Part shown: positions 1 through 5,868 of the stretch, in pieces | Layout of the letters: each line of letters begins with the position of its first letter | Numbering within the stretch: position 1 is the first letter of the stretch | From: Thermoplasmata archaeon | GTDB taxonomy: Archaea; Thermoplasmatota; Thermoplasmata; Thermoplasmatales; Thermoplasmataceae | Direction of reading: 5' to 3' | NCBI GenBank assembly: GCA_021826835.1 | Contig: JAKAYH010000057.1 | Coordinates: 1 to 9,699, forward strand | Length of the DNA: 9,699 bases | Position numbers and translations under genes: made by a program | The notes under the pieces: generated by a model | What the model was told of the DNA's origin: nothing | What the model saw: the letters and a program-made list of their open reading frames with translations, nothing else | The model's database searches: none

Positions 1-100
1 TGCAATATTGTGTTTCTCTCCCTATCTCTTTCGGTACAGTTTTAAAATCTTCTTTGGTGGGATGTTCACGTTTGTCACTAAACTCAGTTAAAATTATCAT
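1..100 (-). CDS. Possible 5' end of a hypothetical gene, running off the left edge
   Basis: An ATG at 100-98 opens a frame that stays open for 33 codons to the window edge, beginning MIILTEFSDKREHPTKEDF. The composition is hydrophilic and charged, as in a soluble protein, and nothing in it is recognisable as a family. A TATA-like TTTAGATA lies at 119-126, about 20-25 nt before the ATG, and a short minus-strand T5 run (108-112) could also end the hutI transcript just upstream. No Shine-Dalgarno site is seen. It follows hutI on the same strand after a 65-nt gap, so it may be a separate unit. With only 33 codons this could be a chance frame; two frames on the opposite strand are also open over parts of this stretch. 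Confidence 0.35.
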   Translation of the reverse strand, partial: MIILTEFSDKREHPTKEDFKTVPKEIGRETQYC

Positions 101-165
101 CAGTGTCAAAAATAAGCTTATCTAAAGAGCTTTCCAGTAATTAAAGGGTCGATGATGAATAGAAC

Positions 166-1386
166 TCAACTAACTTTCAATCCGCCTCTGTAAACAGAAT
201 TCACAATTCCACTTGCCCATTTATAAGGTATTTCACAGGGGTTATCAACATTTAAAATTAAAAAATTAGCCCTCTTTCCAGGTTCAATGGTTCCCATTCT
301 GTCAATCGCTCCTAAGGATGCAGCAGAATTAATTGTTGCAGCATTAATCGCCTCGTTACTTGTCATACCACAGTTCTTCACTGCAAGATGAATAGAGAAA
401 AGCATGTTAGGGATAGGCGATAGAGGGGAGCAATCCGTTCCCAATGCAACAGGAACATTCCTGTCAATGAAGTTTCTAGCATTGGGAAACTTTTCATTAA
501 GTGAAAATGCCGTTATGGGGAGCAAGGTAGCAATTACTCCATTTCTTTTCATGATTTCAATTCCATTCATATCTGTTTTCAGAAGATGATCTGCAGAAAT
601 TATTTTGTGTTTATCGGATAACTTAAGGCATCCAATATTTGAAATTTCATCTGAATGGATTCTGATTTTAATTCCAAGTTTATCACACGCTTCAAAAAAT
701 CTATTGGTCTGTTCAGGGGTAAAGGCGCCTTCATCGCAGAAGCAATCTCCAAAATCCACCATTCCAGAGATTTCAGGAAGCACCTTTTCAACGACGAAAT
801 CTGTGTAATGATCTCCATCAAATTCTGGTGGAATAGAATGCATTCCAAGAAAAGTGGTTACGACATCCACAATTTCCATGGATTTCAATTTAACGGCAGC
901 ATTCAGAATAGCTCTCTCTGTATCCAGATCCAATCCGTAACCGGATTTTACTTCCAAACATGTTACCCCACTTCTTATCTCCTGCTTTATCCTGCTCATG
1001 GAATCTTCAAGTATCTGATCAGAAGTTTTTCCTCTCGTGTCCCTGACAGTTTTCAGGATTCCATTTCCTTTCTTCAGGATATCAACATAAGTCTCTCCTC
1101 GTATCCTCTGGTAAAATTCTTCCGTTCTATTTCCTGAATACAGAATATGTGTATGTGAATCTACGAATCCCGGCAGAATCCCCAGGCCGGTGCAATCTAT
1201 AACTTCTCCATTATTTTCGCTTAGGTAAGATTCAGCCACCCTGTTTGGAACAATTGATTTGATATTGCCGTTCTCCTCTATGATCGAGTGTTCATATGTG
1301 AGTTCCATATGATCCTGTTCCTTTCCCCTAAGAGGTCCATTGGCCTTTGTGGTTACAATAAATTTGGGATTGTAAAACACTTTCAA
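166..1386 (-). CDS. hutI: Imidazolonepropionase (HutI), histidine degradation
   Basis: This cytosolic amidohydrolase hydrolyses 4-imidazolone-5-propanoate to N-formimidoyl-L-glutamate, the third step of histidine breakdown. The 406 residues match the usual family length of about 400-415. Visible family motifs are the metal-binding GFVDSHTH (His78, His80), LGMHSIPPEF (around His183), IRIHSDE (His244, Glu247), SADHLL (His267) and LGTDCSPLSPIPN (Asp318). These fit the metal and substrate residues of the family, so the enzyme should be active. The start is a TTG at 1386: the frame is closed by a TGA at 1407-1405 and no in-frame ATG or GTG lies before the conserved region. The gene begins 10 nt after the prepilin peptidase stop and is probably co-transcribed with it. 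No other hut gene is visible in the window; the partial frame at 1-100 is not recognisable. Identification is secure; the exact start is less so. Confidence 0.95.
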   Translation of the reverse strand: MKVFYNPKFIVTTKANGPLRGKEQDHMELTYEHSIIEENGNIKSIVPNRVAESYLSENNGEVIDCTGLGILPGFVDSHTHILYSGNRTEEFYQRIRGETYVDILKKGNGILKTVRDTRGKTSDQILEDSMSRIKQEIRSGVTCLEVKSGYGLDLDTERAILNAAVKLKSMEIVDVVTTFLGMHSIPPEFDGDHYTDFVVEKVLPEISGMVDFGDCFCDEGAFTPEQTNRFFEACDKLGIKIRIHSDEISNIGCLKLSDKHKIISADHLLKTDMNGIEIMKRNGVIATLLPITAFSLNEKFPNARNFIDRNVPVALGTDCSPLSPIPNMLFSIHLAVKNCGMTSNEAINAATINSAASLGAIDRMGTIEPGKRANFLILNVDNPCEIPYKWASGIVNSVYRGGLKVS

Positions 1387-1396
1387 AACATCACCA

Positions 1397-2113
1397 TCAA
1401 AATATCACTCCTGAAAAATAAGAGAGGAATGTTGCAACAACGGATGCAAGAATTGGTACCATGAACGGTATTCGATACATGGAATATTTTCTGTCTCCAA
1501 AAACTTTAGTGGAATATTTGACTGGGTTGAGATCTTCCTTAAACGGGGAATATATGAGGTACATCTTTCCGAAAGTTTTTTTGTTTATCATCCCCACAAA
1601 GGGAAACGACAGAGCTGACATGAAACCAAGATTCATTATGAGGAGAAAGGAAAGAGGGAATATGGAATTCAGGTCTGAATAATAAGATGCGGCAGATATG
1701 GATAATGGTGCAATACTTCCAAGGATTGCAATGATCCCCTTAATATCACCAATGCCAAAGAGCTTTTCCATATAACCTGCCACAAACATCAGAGAAACAA
1801 GGGTAAGTGTGAATCCATAGAAGAATCCAATAAAGAAGATCAATACAATCGAAATCAAAAGAAAAACAATTCCCATCAAGAAATAAATGGAAATATCTGT
1901 TCTAAGGAAGGTAAAAATAAACACCAATATGAGGAGTATAATGAAAATAGATGGAACCGATGCAGCGTAGTCAATCACAGCACCTGTTGCCATAAGAGGA
2001 ATGAAGAGATACGATTTCACGGACCTCTTCTTTATATCAGAAACTGATCCTATGAACAGACTCACTAAGGCAACAATGATAATTGCAACCATTTCATAAT
2101 CATTCAACTGCAT
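1397..2113 (-). CDS. Archaeal A24-family prepilin/pre-archaellin peptidase
   Basis: This is an integral-membrane aspartic peptidase predicted to cut the class III signal peptides of archaellins or type IV pilin-like proteins on the cytoplasmic face of the membrane (the FlaK/PibD/EppA group). The 238 residues are mostly hydrophobic, with about six to eight membrane segments. The two catalytic aspartates are visible: Asp26 in SDIKKRSV, just after the first membrane segment, and Asp123 in the GIGDIK (GxGD) motif. The C-terminal segment (RIPFMVPILASVVATFLSYF) is typical of archaeal members. The ATG at 2113 has a GGAG about 11 nt upstream and lies 18 nt after the stop of the hydrolase gene, so the two are probably one transcript. 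No pilin or archaellin gene is in the window, so the substrate is unknown. I cannot choose between FlaK and PibD from sequence alone. Confidence 0.87.
   Translation of the reverse strand: MQLNDYEMVAIIIVALVSLFIGSVSDIKKRSVKSYLFIPLMATGAVIDYAASVPSIFIILLILVFIFTFLRTDISIYFLMGIVFLLISIVLIFFIGFFYGFTLTLVSLMFVAGYMEKLFGIGDIKGIIAILGSIAPLSISAASYYSDLNSIFPLSFLLIMNLGFMSALSFPFVGMINKKTFGKMYLIYSPFKEDLNPVKYSTKVFGDRKYSMYRIPFMVPILASVVATFLSYFSGVIF
1405..1412 (-). promoter_or_regulatory. Shine-Dalgarno-like AGGAGTGA before hutI
   Basis: On the minus strand AGGAGTGA sits inside the last codons of the prepilin peptidase gene, as expected for an internal operon gene. The distance to the TTG start of hutI (1386) is about 18 nt, which is long. 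Two ATGs and a GTG lie at a better distance (1397, 1394, 1391) but in another frame, which stops after four or five codons. One missing T in the TTTT run (1385-1388) would connect them to hutI. Confidence 0.5.
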
Positions 2114-2131
2114 ATTATCAGAACTCCAAAC

Positions 2132-2887
2132 TTACAGTTCATAGCATGAGGAACCCGTATCCTGAAGAGCGCATTCCATTGAACTGTATTTCATCTTACG
2201 GTTGTCCATAAAGGTCTTTACATGATTTAGGGCAAGCTCGGGGGTATTGTTTTCCCTGCTGATATGCAGAAGAAGAATCTTTGTCTTATTGGAAGCAATC
2301 TTTGACAGAGCTTCCCCAGTCTGCTCATTTGAAAGATGCCCGTATGGTCCAAGTATTCTCTTCTTCAATTTCTCATGATACTTTCCATTCCTGAGCATCT
2401 CAACATCATGATTTGATTCCAGGGCAAGAATATCTGAATTTGACATTGGCTCGACCAGATCGTCAGGGAAATGTCCCATATCTGAAAACACGGATATCTT
2501 CTTCCCTTTGTATTCTATGACATAACCCACAGGATCAACGGCATCATGTGGAATCTTGTACGATTTAATCAAAAAATTTCCAATAGCTGTTTCACCATTC
2601 ATTCGGTAATATTTATCAACATTAAGGGCAAGTGCCGTCTTTTCCCTGAGATAGATATCAGCCTTAAGTTTCCTTGCAGCTGCATTAATCCCTGAACTAT
2701 GGTCAGAGTGCTCATGGGTGACAAACACAGAGATATTCCTTTCAGAAAGACCAAGTTCGTCCATTCTTTTCTGAAATTTTATTGCTGAAATGCCGAAGTC
2801 AATGGTAATAATGTCATATTTATCCCAGATAATTGTGCAGTTTCCTCCACTGCCACTCCTGACAACACAAAACCCGCTTTCAATCAA
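2132..2887 (-). CDS. Metallo-beta-lactamase-fold hydrolase, YycJ/WalJ-like
   Basis: A 251-residue soluble MBL-fold enzyme. Metal ligands expected from the fold are seen: THEHSDH (His58, His60, Asp62, His63), His114 in IPHDA, Asp136 in VFSDMGH and His208 in LLHIS. The N-terminal SGSGGNCT and the ALESNHD and GHLSNEQ motifs are characteristic of the YycJ/WalJ branch (COG1235), whose bacterial members are linked to nuclease or cell-envelope signalling roles; the function of archaeal members is not established. The start is TTG at 2887: an in-frame TAG lies 12 nt upstream, no alternative precedes the conserved SGSGGN, and a TATA-like box sits at the right distance for a leaderless message. It heads the cluster with the prepilin peptidase and hutI; that grouping does not suggest a shared pathway. 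Confidence 0.88.
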   Translation of the reverse strand: MIESGFCVVRSGSGGNCTIIWDKYDIITIDFGISAIKFQKRMDELGLSERNISVFVTHEHSDHSSGINAAARKLKADIYLREKTALALNVDKYYRMNGETAIGNFLIKSYKIPHDAVDPVGYVIEYKGKKISVFSDMGHFPDDLVEPMSNSDILALESNHDVEMLRNGKYHEKLKKRILGPYGHLSNEQTGEALSKIASNKTKILLLHISRENNTPELALNHVKTFMDNRKMKYSSMECALQDTGSSCYEL

Positions 2888-2910
2888 TATTACACACTAT
2901 GCAACACACA

Positions 2911-2920
2911 ATAAAATATT
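2911..2920 (-). promoter_or_regulatory. TATA-like promoter for the hydrolase-peptidase-hutI cluster
   Basis: AATATTTTAT on the minus strand is centred about 28 nt before the TTG start at 2887. There is no Shine-Dalgarno sequence between it and the start. This spacing fits a leaderless archaeal transcript beginning at or near the TTG, and supports that start choice. Confidence 0.55.
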
Positions 2921-2952
2921 ATTGTTAAGCATTCACGTTTCCAGCACAGTCC

Positions 2953-2982
2953 AAAAAGAGTCATGGGAACAAGTGGAAAAAA
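2953..2982 (-). terminator. T-rich archaeal terminator after the SHOCT gene
   Basis: Reading leftward after the stop at 3013, the minus strand has a T6 run (2982-2977) and then a T5 run (2957-2953), with no strong hairpin. Oligo-T tracts of this kind end many archaeal transcripts. It would separate the regulator/SHOCT unit from the promoter of the next cluster. Confidence 0.4.
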
Positions 2983-3012
2983 TTACAATTCTTTGATCAT
3001 AAGATCCATTAA

Positions 3013-3369
3013 TCATTTCCTCAGGTTACTTATCATTTTATTGTAATCATCCTCAGAAATCTCTCCCCTGGCATATCTCTCTTTCACTATCTTTTCGACA
3101 TCGCTGTAATTATCCCTATGATGATTATCGCTGGAATCTCTGAACATCTCAAAGAAGAAATATATGAAGAGCAGAACAAAGATCACTGAAACTATTCCAA
3201 TAATGGGCATAAAAATGATCATTCCGGTATATCCGCTACCCATCATTCCATAGGGTCCATAGGATCCATTATATTTGTATCCACCGAATATTGCTGCCAA
3301 AGTCGCAACCACTGCCATAAGGACGATTAGTGCCATAACAATCCACAAAAACTTTTCCATCTTTTGCAT
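3013..3369 (-). CDS. Small two-helix membrane protein with C-terminal SHOCT domain
   Basis: A 118-residue protein with two hydrophobic segments (about 8-29 and 49-73) separated by a Gly/Tyr/Met-rich loop (GGYKYNGSYGPYGMMGSGYTG). A short polar linker (RDSSDNHHRD) leads to a SHOCT module (about 90-117: VEKIVKERYARGEISEDDYNKM). SHOCT is a short helical oligomerisation-type module found at the ends of many membrane proteins; no enzymatic role is known. The ATG at 3369 is 33 nt after the stop of the winged-helix gene, so the two are probably co-transcribed. A second ATG lies three codons in (MEKF). No Shine-Dalgarno site is clear. The domain call is firm; the role is unknown. Confidence 0.8.
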   Translation of the reverse strand: MQKMEKFLWIVMALIVLMAVVATLAAIFGGYKYNGSYGPYGMMGSGYTGMIIFMPIIGIVSVIFVLLFIYFFFEMFRDSSDNHHRDNYSDVEKIVKERYARGEISEDDYNKMISNLRK

Positions 3370-3402
3370 GATTTATAATAATGCTGAAACAGTTCATAAG
3401 GT

Positions 3403-3921
3403 CTATCTGAAACGTGTTTCATCAAGAACAATTTCATTGGTAACACCCTTTCTCATTCTCACTATAATTCCCTTATTTTCAAGTGCTGTTAACGCTCTTG
3501 AAACGGATGCCTTTGACGTGTTGATTAAGGGAACCATTGCGCTCTGGAGCATTCTGTTTTCATGCGATTTTAGGAGGTGAATGATATCAAGTTCTGTCTC
3601 CGAAAACAATTTCCTGGCTGCTTTTTCATCTATAGAATCGCCTTCTGAAGATACCTTCTCACCGTAGTTTATTACGACAGGCCTTTTCGCCTGAATATTG
3701 TTGATCAAAGATGGCAATATCTTCCTTATACCCTCAATTGACCCAATTGATATGACAATATTTGCGCTCAATATGAAAAGGAAAAGTAACATCTGGATGC
3801 TGTCTATTTTTCCTCCAATATAAACGACAGCAGAAAAAATGGCAACAACCACGGCAATTATCATAACTGAAAGAAATAGGGAACCTGATAAGAATACCAT
3901 TCTCCTTATTTTTTCATCCAT
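3403..3921 (-). CDS. Membrane-anchored winged-helix (MarR-like) transcription regulator
   Basis: 172 residues in two parts. Two membrane helices lie at about 9-36 and 40-62. A linker follows, then a winged helix-turn-helix at about 105-167: LFSETELDIIHLLKSHENRM, then a turn (NTSKASVSRALTALENKG) whose second half is a plausible recognition helix, and a wing (IVRMRKGVTNEIVL). This layout occurs in archaeal proteins that couple membrane state to transcription. The ligand, signal and target promoters are unknown. The ATG at 3921 has a TATA-like box about 27 nt upstream and no Shine-Dalgarno site, so the message is probably leaderless. The SHOCT membrane protein follows in the same unit and may be a partner or target (inference). 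A direct/inverted repeat upstream (3960-3981) is a candidate autoregulatory site. Confidence 0.8.
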   Translation of the reverse strand: MDEKIRRMVFLSGSLFLSVMIIAVVVAIFSAVVYIGGKIDSIQMLLFLFILSANIVISIGSIEGIRKILPSLINNIQAKRPVVINYGEKVSSEGDSIDEKAARKLFSETELDIIHLLKSHENRMLQSAMVPLINTSKASVSRALTALENKGIIVRMRKGVTNEIVLDETRFR

Positions 3922-3944
3922 GGAACTTCACAATACCAGTCACG

Positions 3945-3951
3945 TATAATT
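3945..3951 (-). promoter_or_regulatory. TATA-like box for the winged-helix/SHOCT unit
   Basis: AATTATA on the minus strand is centred about 27 nt before the ATG at 3921, the spacing expected for a leaderless archaeal transcript. Confidence 0.5.
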
Positions 3952-3959
3952 GCGACAAG

Positions 3960-3981
3960 GATACATATCAAAGTGATACAT
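3960..3981. promoter_or_regulatory. Candidate operator: GATACAT direct repeat around a TATCA/TGATA palindrome
   Basis: GATACAT occurs at 3960-3966 and 3975-3981. Overlapping them is TATCA-AAG-TGATA (3966-3978), a perfect 5-nt inverted repeat with a 3-nt spacer. The site lies just upstream of the TATA box of the winged-helix gene, where an activator or an autoregulator could bind. The short arms could also be chance in AT-rich DNA. Confidence 0.3.
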
Positions 3982-4028
3982 CATTATTGTCCTCAAATCA
4001 CTTCAAATCAAATCGCTAAAAGACTTCA

Positions 4029-4036
4029 TATATAAT
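4029..4036 (+). promoter_or_regulatory. Possible rightward TATA box in the 3922-4199 gap
   Basis: The 278-nt gap between the winged-helix gene and the AbiE pair has no convincing gene. The plus strand carries ATATATAA followed about 18-25 nt later by ATGs that open only 13-codon frames. A transcript starting here would run antisense to the 3' end of the AbiEii gene. AT-rich DNA gives such matches by chance. Confidence 0.2.
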
Positions 4037-4142
4037 TTTAGAAGGTTGAATGATGCATGCAAGTTTGTTCTGTATCAACGCTTTCCAATGAGAATTAATT
4101 GGCGATAGACTGAAATTGATCTACCAGAGAAAATTCTTGCTC

Positions 4143-4183
4143 ATTTTCTATGGAAAATCAAATTTGTGCAACTTTGAAAGTTG
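4143..4183 (-). terminator. Hairpins downstream of the AbiE pair
   Basis: Just past the AbiEii stop are CAACTTT-G-AAAGTTG (4169-4183, a 7-nt inverted repeat) and then ATTTTC-TATG-GAAAAT (4143-4158). On the minus strand the segments after each are T-rich (AAATTTGATTTT). A transcription end is the simplest reading, although no long T-run follows. Confidence 0.4.
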
Positions 4184-4199
4184 TTTAAAGAGATAAGAT

Positions 4200-4943
4200 T
4201 TAATGAGATCGTAAATAATCACTCACTTCCGAAGCTACAACGTCAAAGGAAGGCGGGTTCAGCACCAGAGCTGGAATTTCTTTTTCCCACTGGGTTCTAA
4301 GCATTTTTATTCTTTTATCTGCCTCATCATAATTATATGTTTTTTTATAATATTCCATCTTCACAGAAATCAATGAAAAATCCAATACCACATTTTTCTT
4401 TATTAGGAAATATATGTCGTAAAGATCCCTCGCCTGTTTTCTTGTCATAAGTGCCCTGATTTTTTCAGAAAATATCTCTTTCAGATCCATCTCGTTGACC
4501 ATATATGGTCCCAGATCTCGGTAGATTGGCGTTATGTTATAATTTACAGGAGGTAGTAGCACACTTTCCCTTAAACTCACATCTATCCTGATTGTTTGCA
4601 AAGAAAGTGGTGTGTGAAACAGAGGGCCACGAATCTTTATTACATAATTGATCGATAAATTTCCACTTAATTTTGAATATGAACTCGGATAGAATCTGTT
4701 AACTTCAGATAATGCACGTTCAATTTTTTCACCCCTAAATGCACCTGATGCTGTAAAATCAAGATCTTCAGAGAATCGGTTAAGACCATAGCATTTTTGG
4801 AGTGAAGTTTCTCCCTTGAAGACCAGTTCATTACCAATGTTTGCATAAATTCTAGAAAGAACAATATGCTGAAGATAATCCTTCTCTTTCTGGTACGCGT
4901 TGAATGATATTGGAGTATCGAGAAGCTCCTCTTTACTTAGCAT
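4200..4943 (-). CDS. abiEii: AbiEii-type nucleotidyltransferase toxin
   Basis: 247 residues of the AbiEii/COG2253 nucleotidyltransferase family (MenT-like fold), the toxin half of AbiE systems that act as toxin-antitoxin and sometimes phage-abortive modules. Family members transfer nucleotides to RNA (tRNA in the best-studied cases); the target here is unknown. The expected motifs are present: VFKGETSLQKCYGLNRFSED (41-60) with the catalytic-type DLD (Asp60, Asp62), then IRIDVSLRE (Asp121), and the C-terminal SEKIRALMTRKQARDLYDIY (159-178). The usual KGGT glycine pair is KGET here (Glu45), a conspicuous change in the nucleotide-binding motif. The ATG at 4943 overlaps the end of the antitoxin gene by 11 nt, implying translational coupling. 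Length and motif completeness suggest an intact gene. Confidence 0.9.
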   Translation of the reverse strand: MLSKEELLDTPISFNAYQKEKDYLQHIVLSRIYANIGNELVFKGETSLQKCYGLNRFSEDLDFTASGAFRGEKIERALSEVNRFYPSSYSKLSGNLSINYVIKIRGPLFHTPLSLQTIRIDVSLRESVLLPPVNYNITPIYRDLGPYMVNEMDLKEIFSEKIRALMTRKQARDLYDIYFLIKKNVVLDFSLISVKMEYYKKTYNYDEADKRIKMLRTQWEKEIPALVLNPPSFDVVASEVSDYLRSH

Positions 4944-5604
4944 AAGTTACCCTCCATCTTATATCTTTGAACTGACCTTTTCCCCCATAATTAACATATC
5001 TCTGAGATCTAAAAACCTTTAATTTTTCGCAATTATATCCAAATTTTTCAAGGAGGTGTCCAAGTCTGTTGATAATTGCACCTGATTGCATGCGCATGCC
5101 GTATTCCGTGAGCCTTTCAAAATTTACTCCATCTTTATTTTTCAGTACTTCCTCTACCTCACCTATGAATGTGTTAAGATAGAGTGAGTCTATGATAGCT
5201 TTTTCAATCGTAGCAATCATACCAAGATCGGACCGTTCAAACCCGAATATCCTATCTTTGCGAAATCTGATGAATACGATTCTGTTTTGTGCAATGGAAA
5301 TTGCCCTATGTTGGACAGGGGAAACTACCTGAATTTCTGCGGGTATCTGAGTTGTTAAACCATGGAGATAAAAAGCTGAAATTAGACTAATATACGAAGG
5401 AGAAACAACATGGGAGGCAATTTCTGAAATTTCCACATCGTCCAGATAGTAAACTCCCTTCTTGATCCTCTTTATATGTTGCATTGTGGAAAGGCGGTTT
5501 GACACATACTTCTCGGATTTTCCAAAAATCCTTGCAGCATCATGAATACTAAAAATTTTTAAATTCTGATATTTAAGCTGATCAAAGAAATCCTCCTTTT
5601 TCAC
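4933..5604 (-). CDS. abiEi: AbiEi-type antitoxin / DNA-binding autoregulator
   Basis: 223 residues resembling COG5340/AbiEi antitoxins. Residues about 5-55 form an N-terminal winged helix-turn-helix (IFSIHDAARIFGKSEKYVSN, then RIKKGVYYL). The body has family hallmarks YISLISAFYLHGLTTQIP (71-88) and the TIEKAIIDSLY segment (132-142). AbiEi proteins neutralise the AbiEii toxin and repress their own promoter through the N-terminal domain. The start is GTG at 5604; no other in-frame start precedes an upstream TAA, and a TATA-like box lies about 26 nt before it, suggesting a leaderless message. An overlapping ATG at 5606 opens a frame that stops immediately. The toxin gene follows with an 11-nt overlap. 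Confidence 0.87.
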   Translation of the reverse strand: MKKEDFFDQLKYQNLKIFSIHDAARIFGKSEKYVSNRLSTMQHIKRIKKGVYYLDDVEISEIASHVVSPSYISLISAFYLHGLTTQIPAEIQVVSPVQHRAISIAQNRIVFIRFRKDRIFGFERSDLGMIATIEKAIIDSLYLNTFIGEVEEVLKNKDGVNFERLTEYGMRMQSGAIINRLGHLLEKFGYNCEKLKVFRSQRYVNYGGKGQFKDIRWRVTYAK

Positions 5605-5613
5605 ATGATAACT

Positions 5614-5633
5614 ATACTTTCGTATGTATTAAG
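5614..5633 (-). promoter_or_regulatory. Promoter and candidate operator of the AbiE pair
   Basis: CTTAATA on the minus strand (5627-5633) is centred about 26 nt before the GTG start. Between it and the start lies ATAC-TTTC-GTAT (5614-5625), a perfect 4-nt inverted repeat at roughly -10 to -21. This position suits repression by the AbiEi winged helix, in line with known AbiEi autoregulation through inverted repeats. Confidence 0.4.
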
Positions 5634-5724
5634 CCATTCTATTATAGGTGTAACTGTATATGATTATTAATTTGCCATTTCTTGTATGAGCAGTCACCAT
5701 TATTATCATCTGGTATCTTTCAGT

Positions 5725-5827
5725 AAACTACCCAAAGCCCTCATAGGGGACTTGTTGCTGTAAGGGATTTGCGGATCAGGCCCAAATATTCACCGATTGA
5801 CATTTCATTGTCAAGGCAGGGGAGTTT
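5725..5827 (-). mobile_element. Possible 3' relic of a tnpB/IS200-IS605-type element
   Basis: This gene-free stretch is rich in paired segments: AAACTACCC (5725-5733) faces GGGGAGTTT (5819-5827) as an imperfect outer stem; inside are CCCT-CAT-AGGG (5738-5748) and TTGACA-TTTCAT-TGTCAA (5797-5814). On the minus strand a frame beginning EKLPCLDNEMSIGEYLGL runs about 30 codons to a stop beside GGGCTTTGGGTAGTTTAC, the style of a TnpB C-terminal tail running into a hairpin right end. There is no zinc ribbon or other diagnostic TnpB motif, so the assignment is tentative; it may be a structured RNA or another repeat. Confidence 0.35.
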
Positions 5828-5836
5828 CTCTCACAT

Positions 5837-5857
5837 CTGAAACATCGAATATTTCAG
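5837..5857 (-). terminator. Hairpin just after the copper ATPase gene
   Basis: CTGAAA and TTTCAG form a 6-nt inverted repeat with a 9-nt loop, 12 nt beyond the ATPase stop codon. It could terminate the copper operon or protect its 3' end. No T-run follows. Confidence 0.35.
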
Positions 5858-5868
5858 TTGATTTATAT

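Noticed and set aside
655..1137. A 160-codon open frame on the plus strand opposite hutI.
   Set aside because: It is antisense to a clear, motif-complete hutI gene and its translation shows no domain; it is a shadow of hutI codon use.
4050..4098. Two 13-codon frames after the plus-strand TATA-like box.
   Set aside because: They are too short, have no Shine-Dalgarno site and no recognisable product, and are expected by chance.
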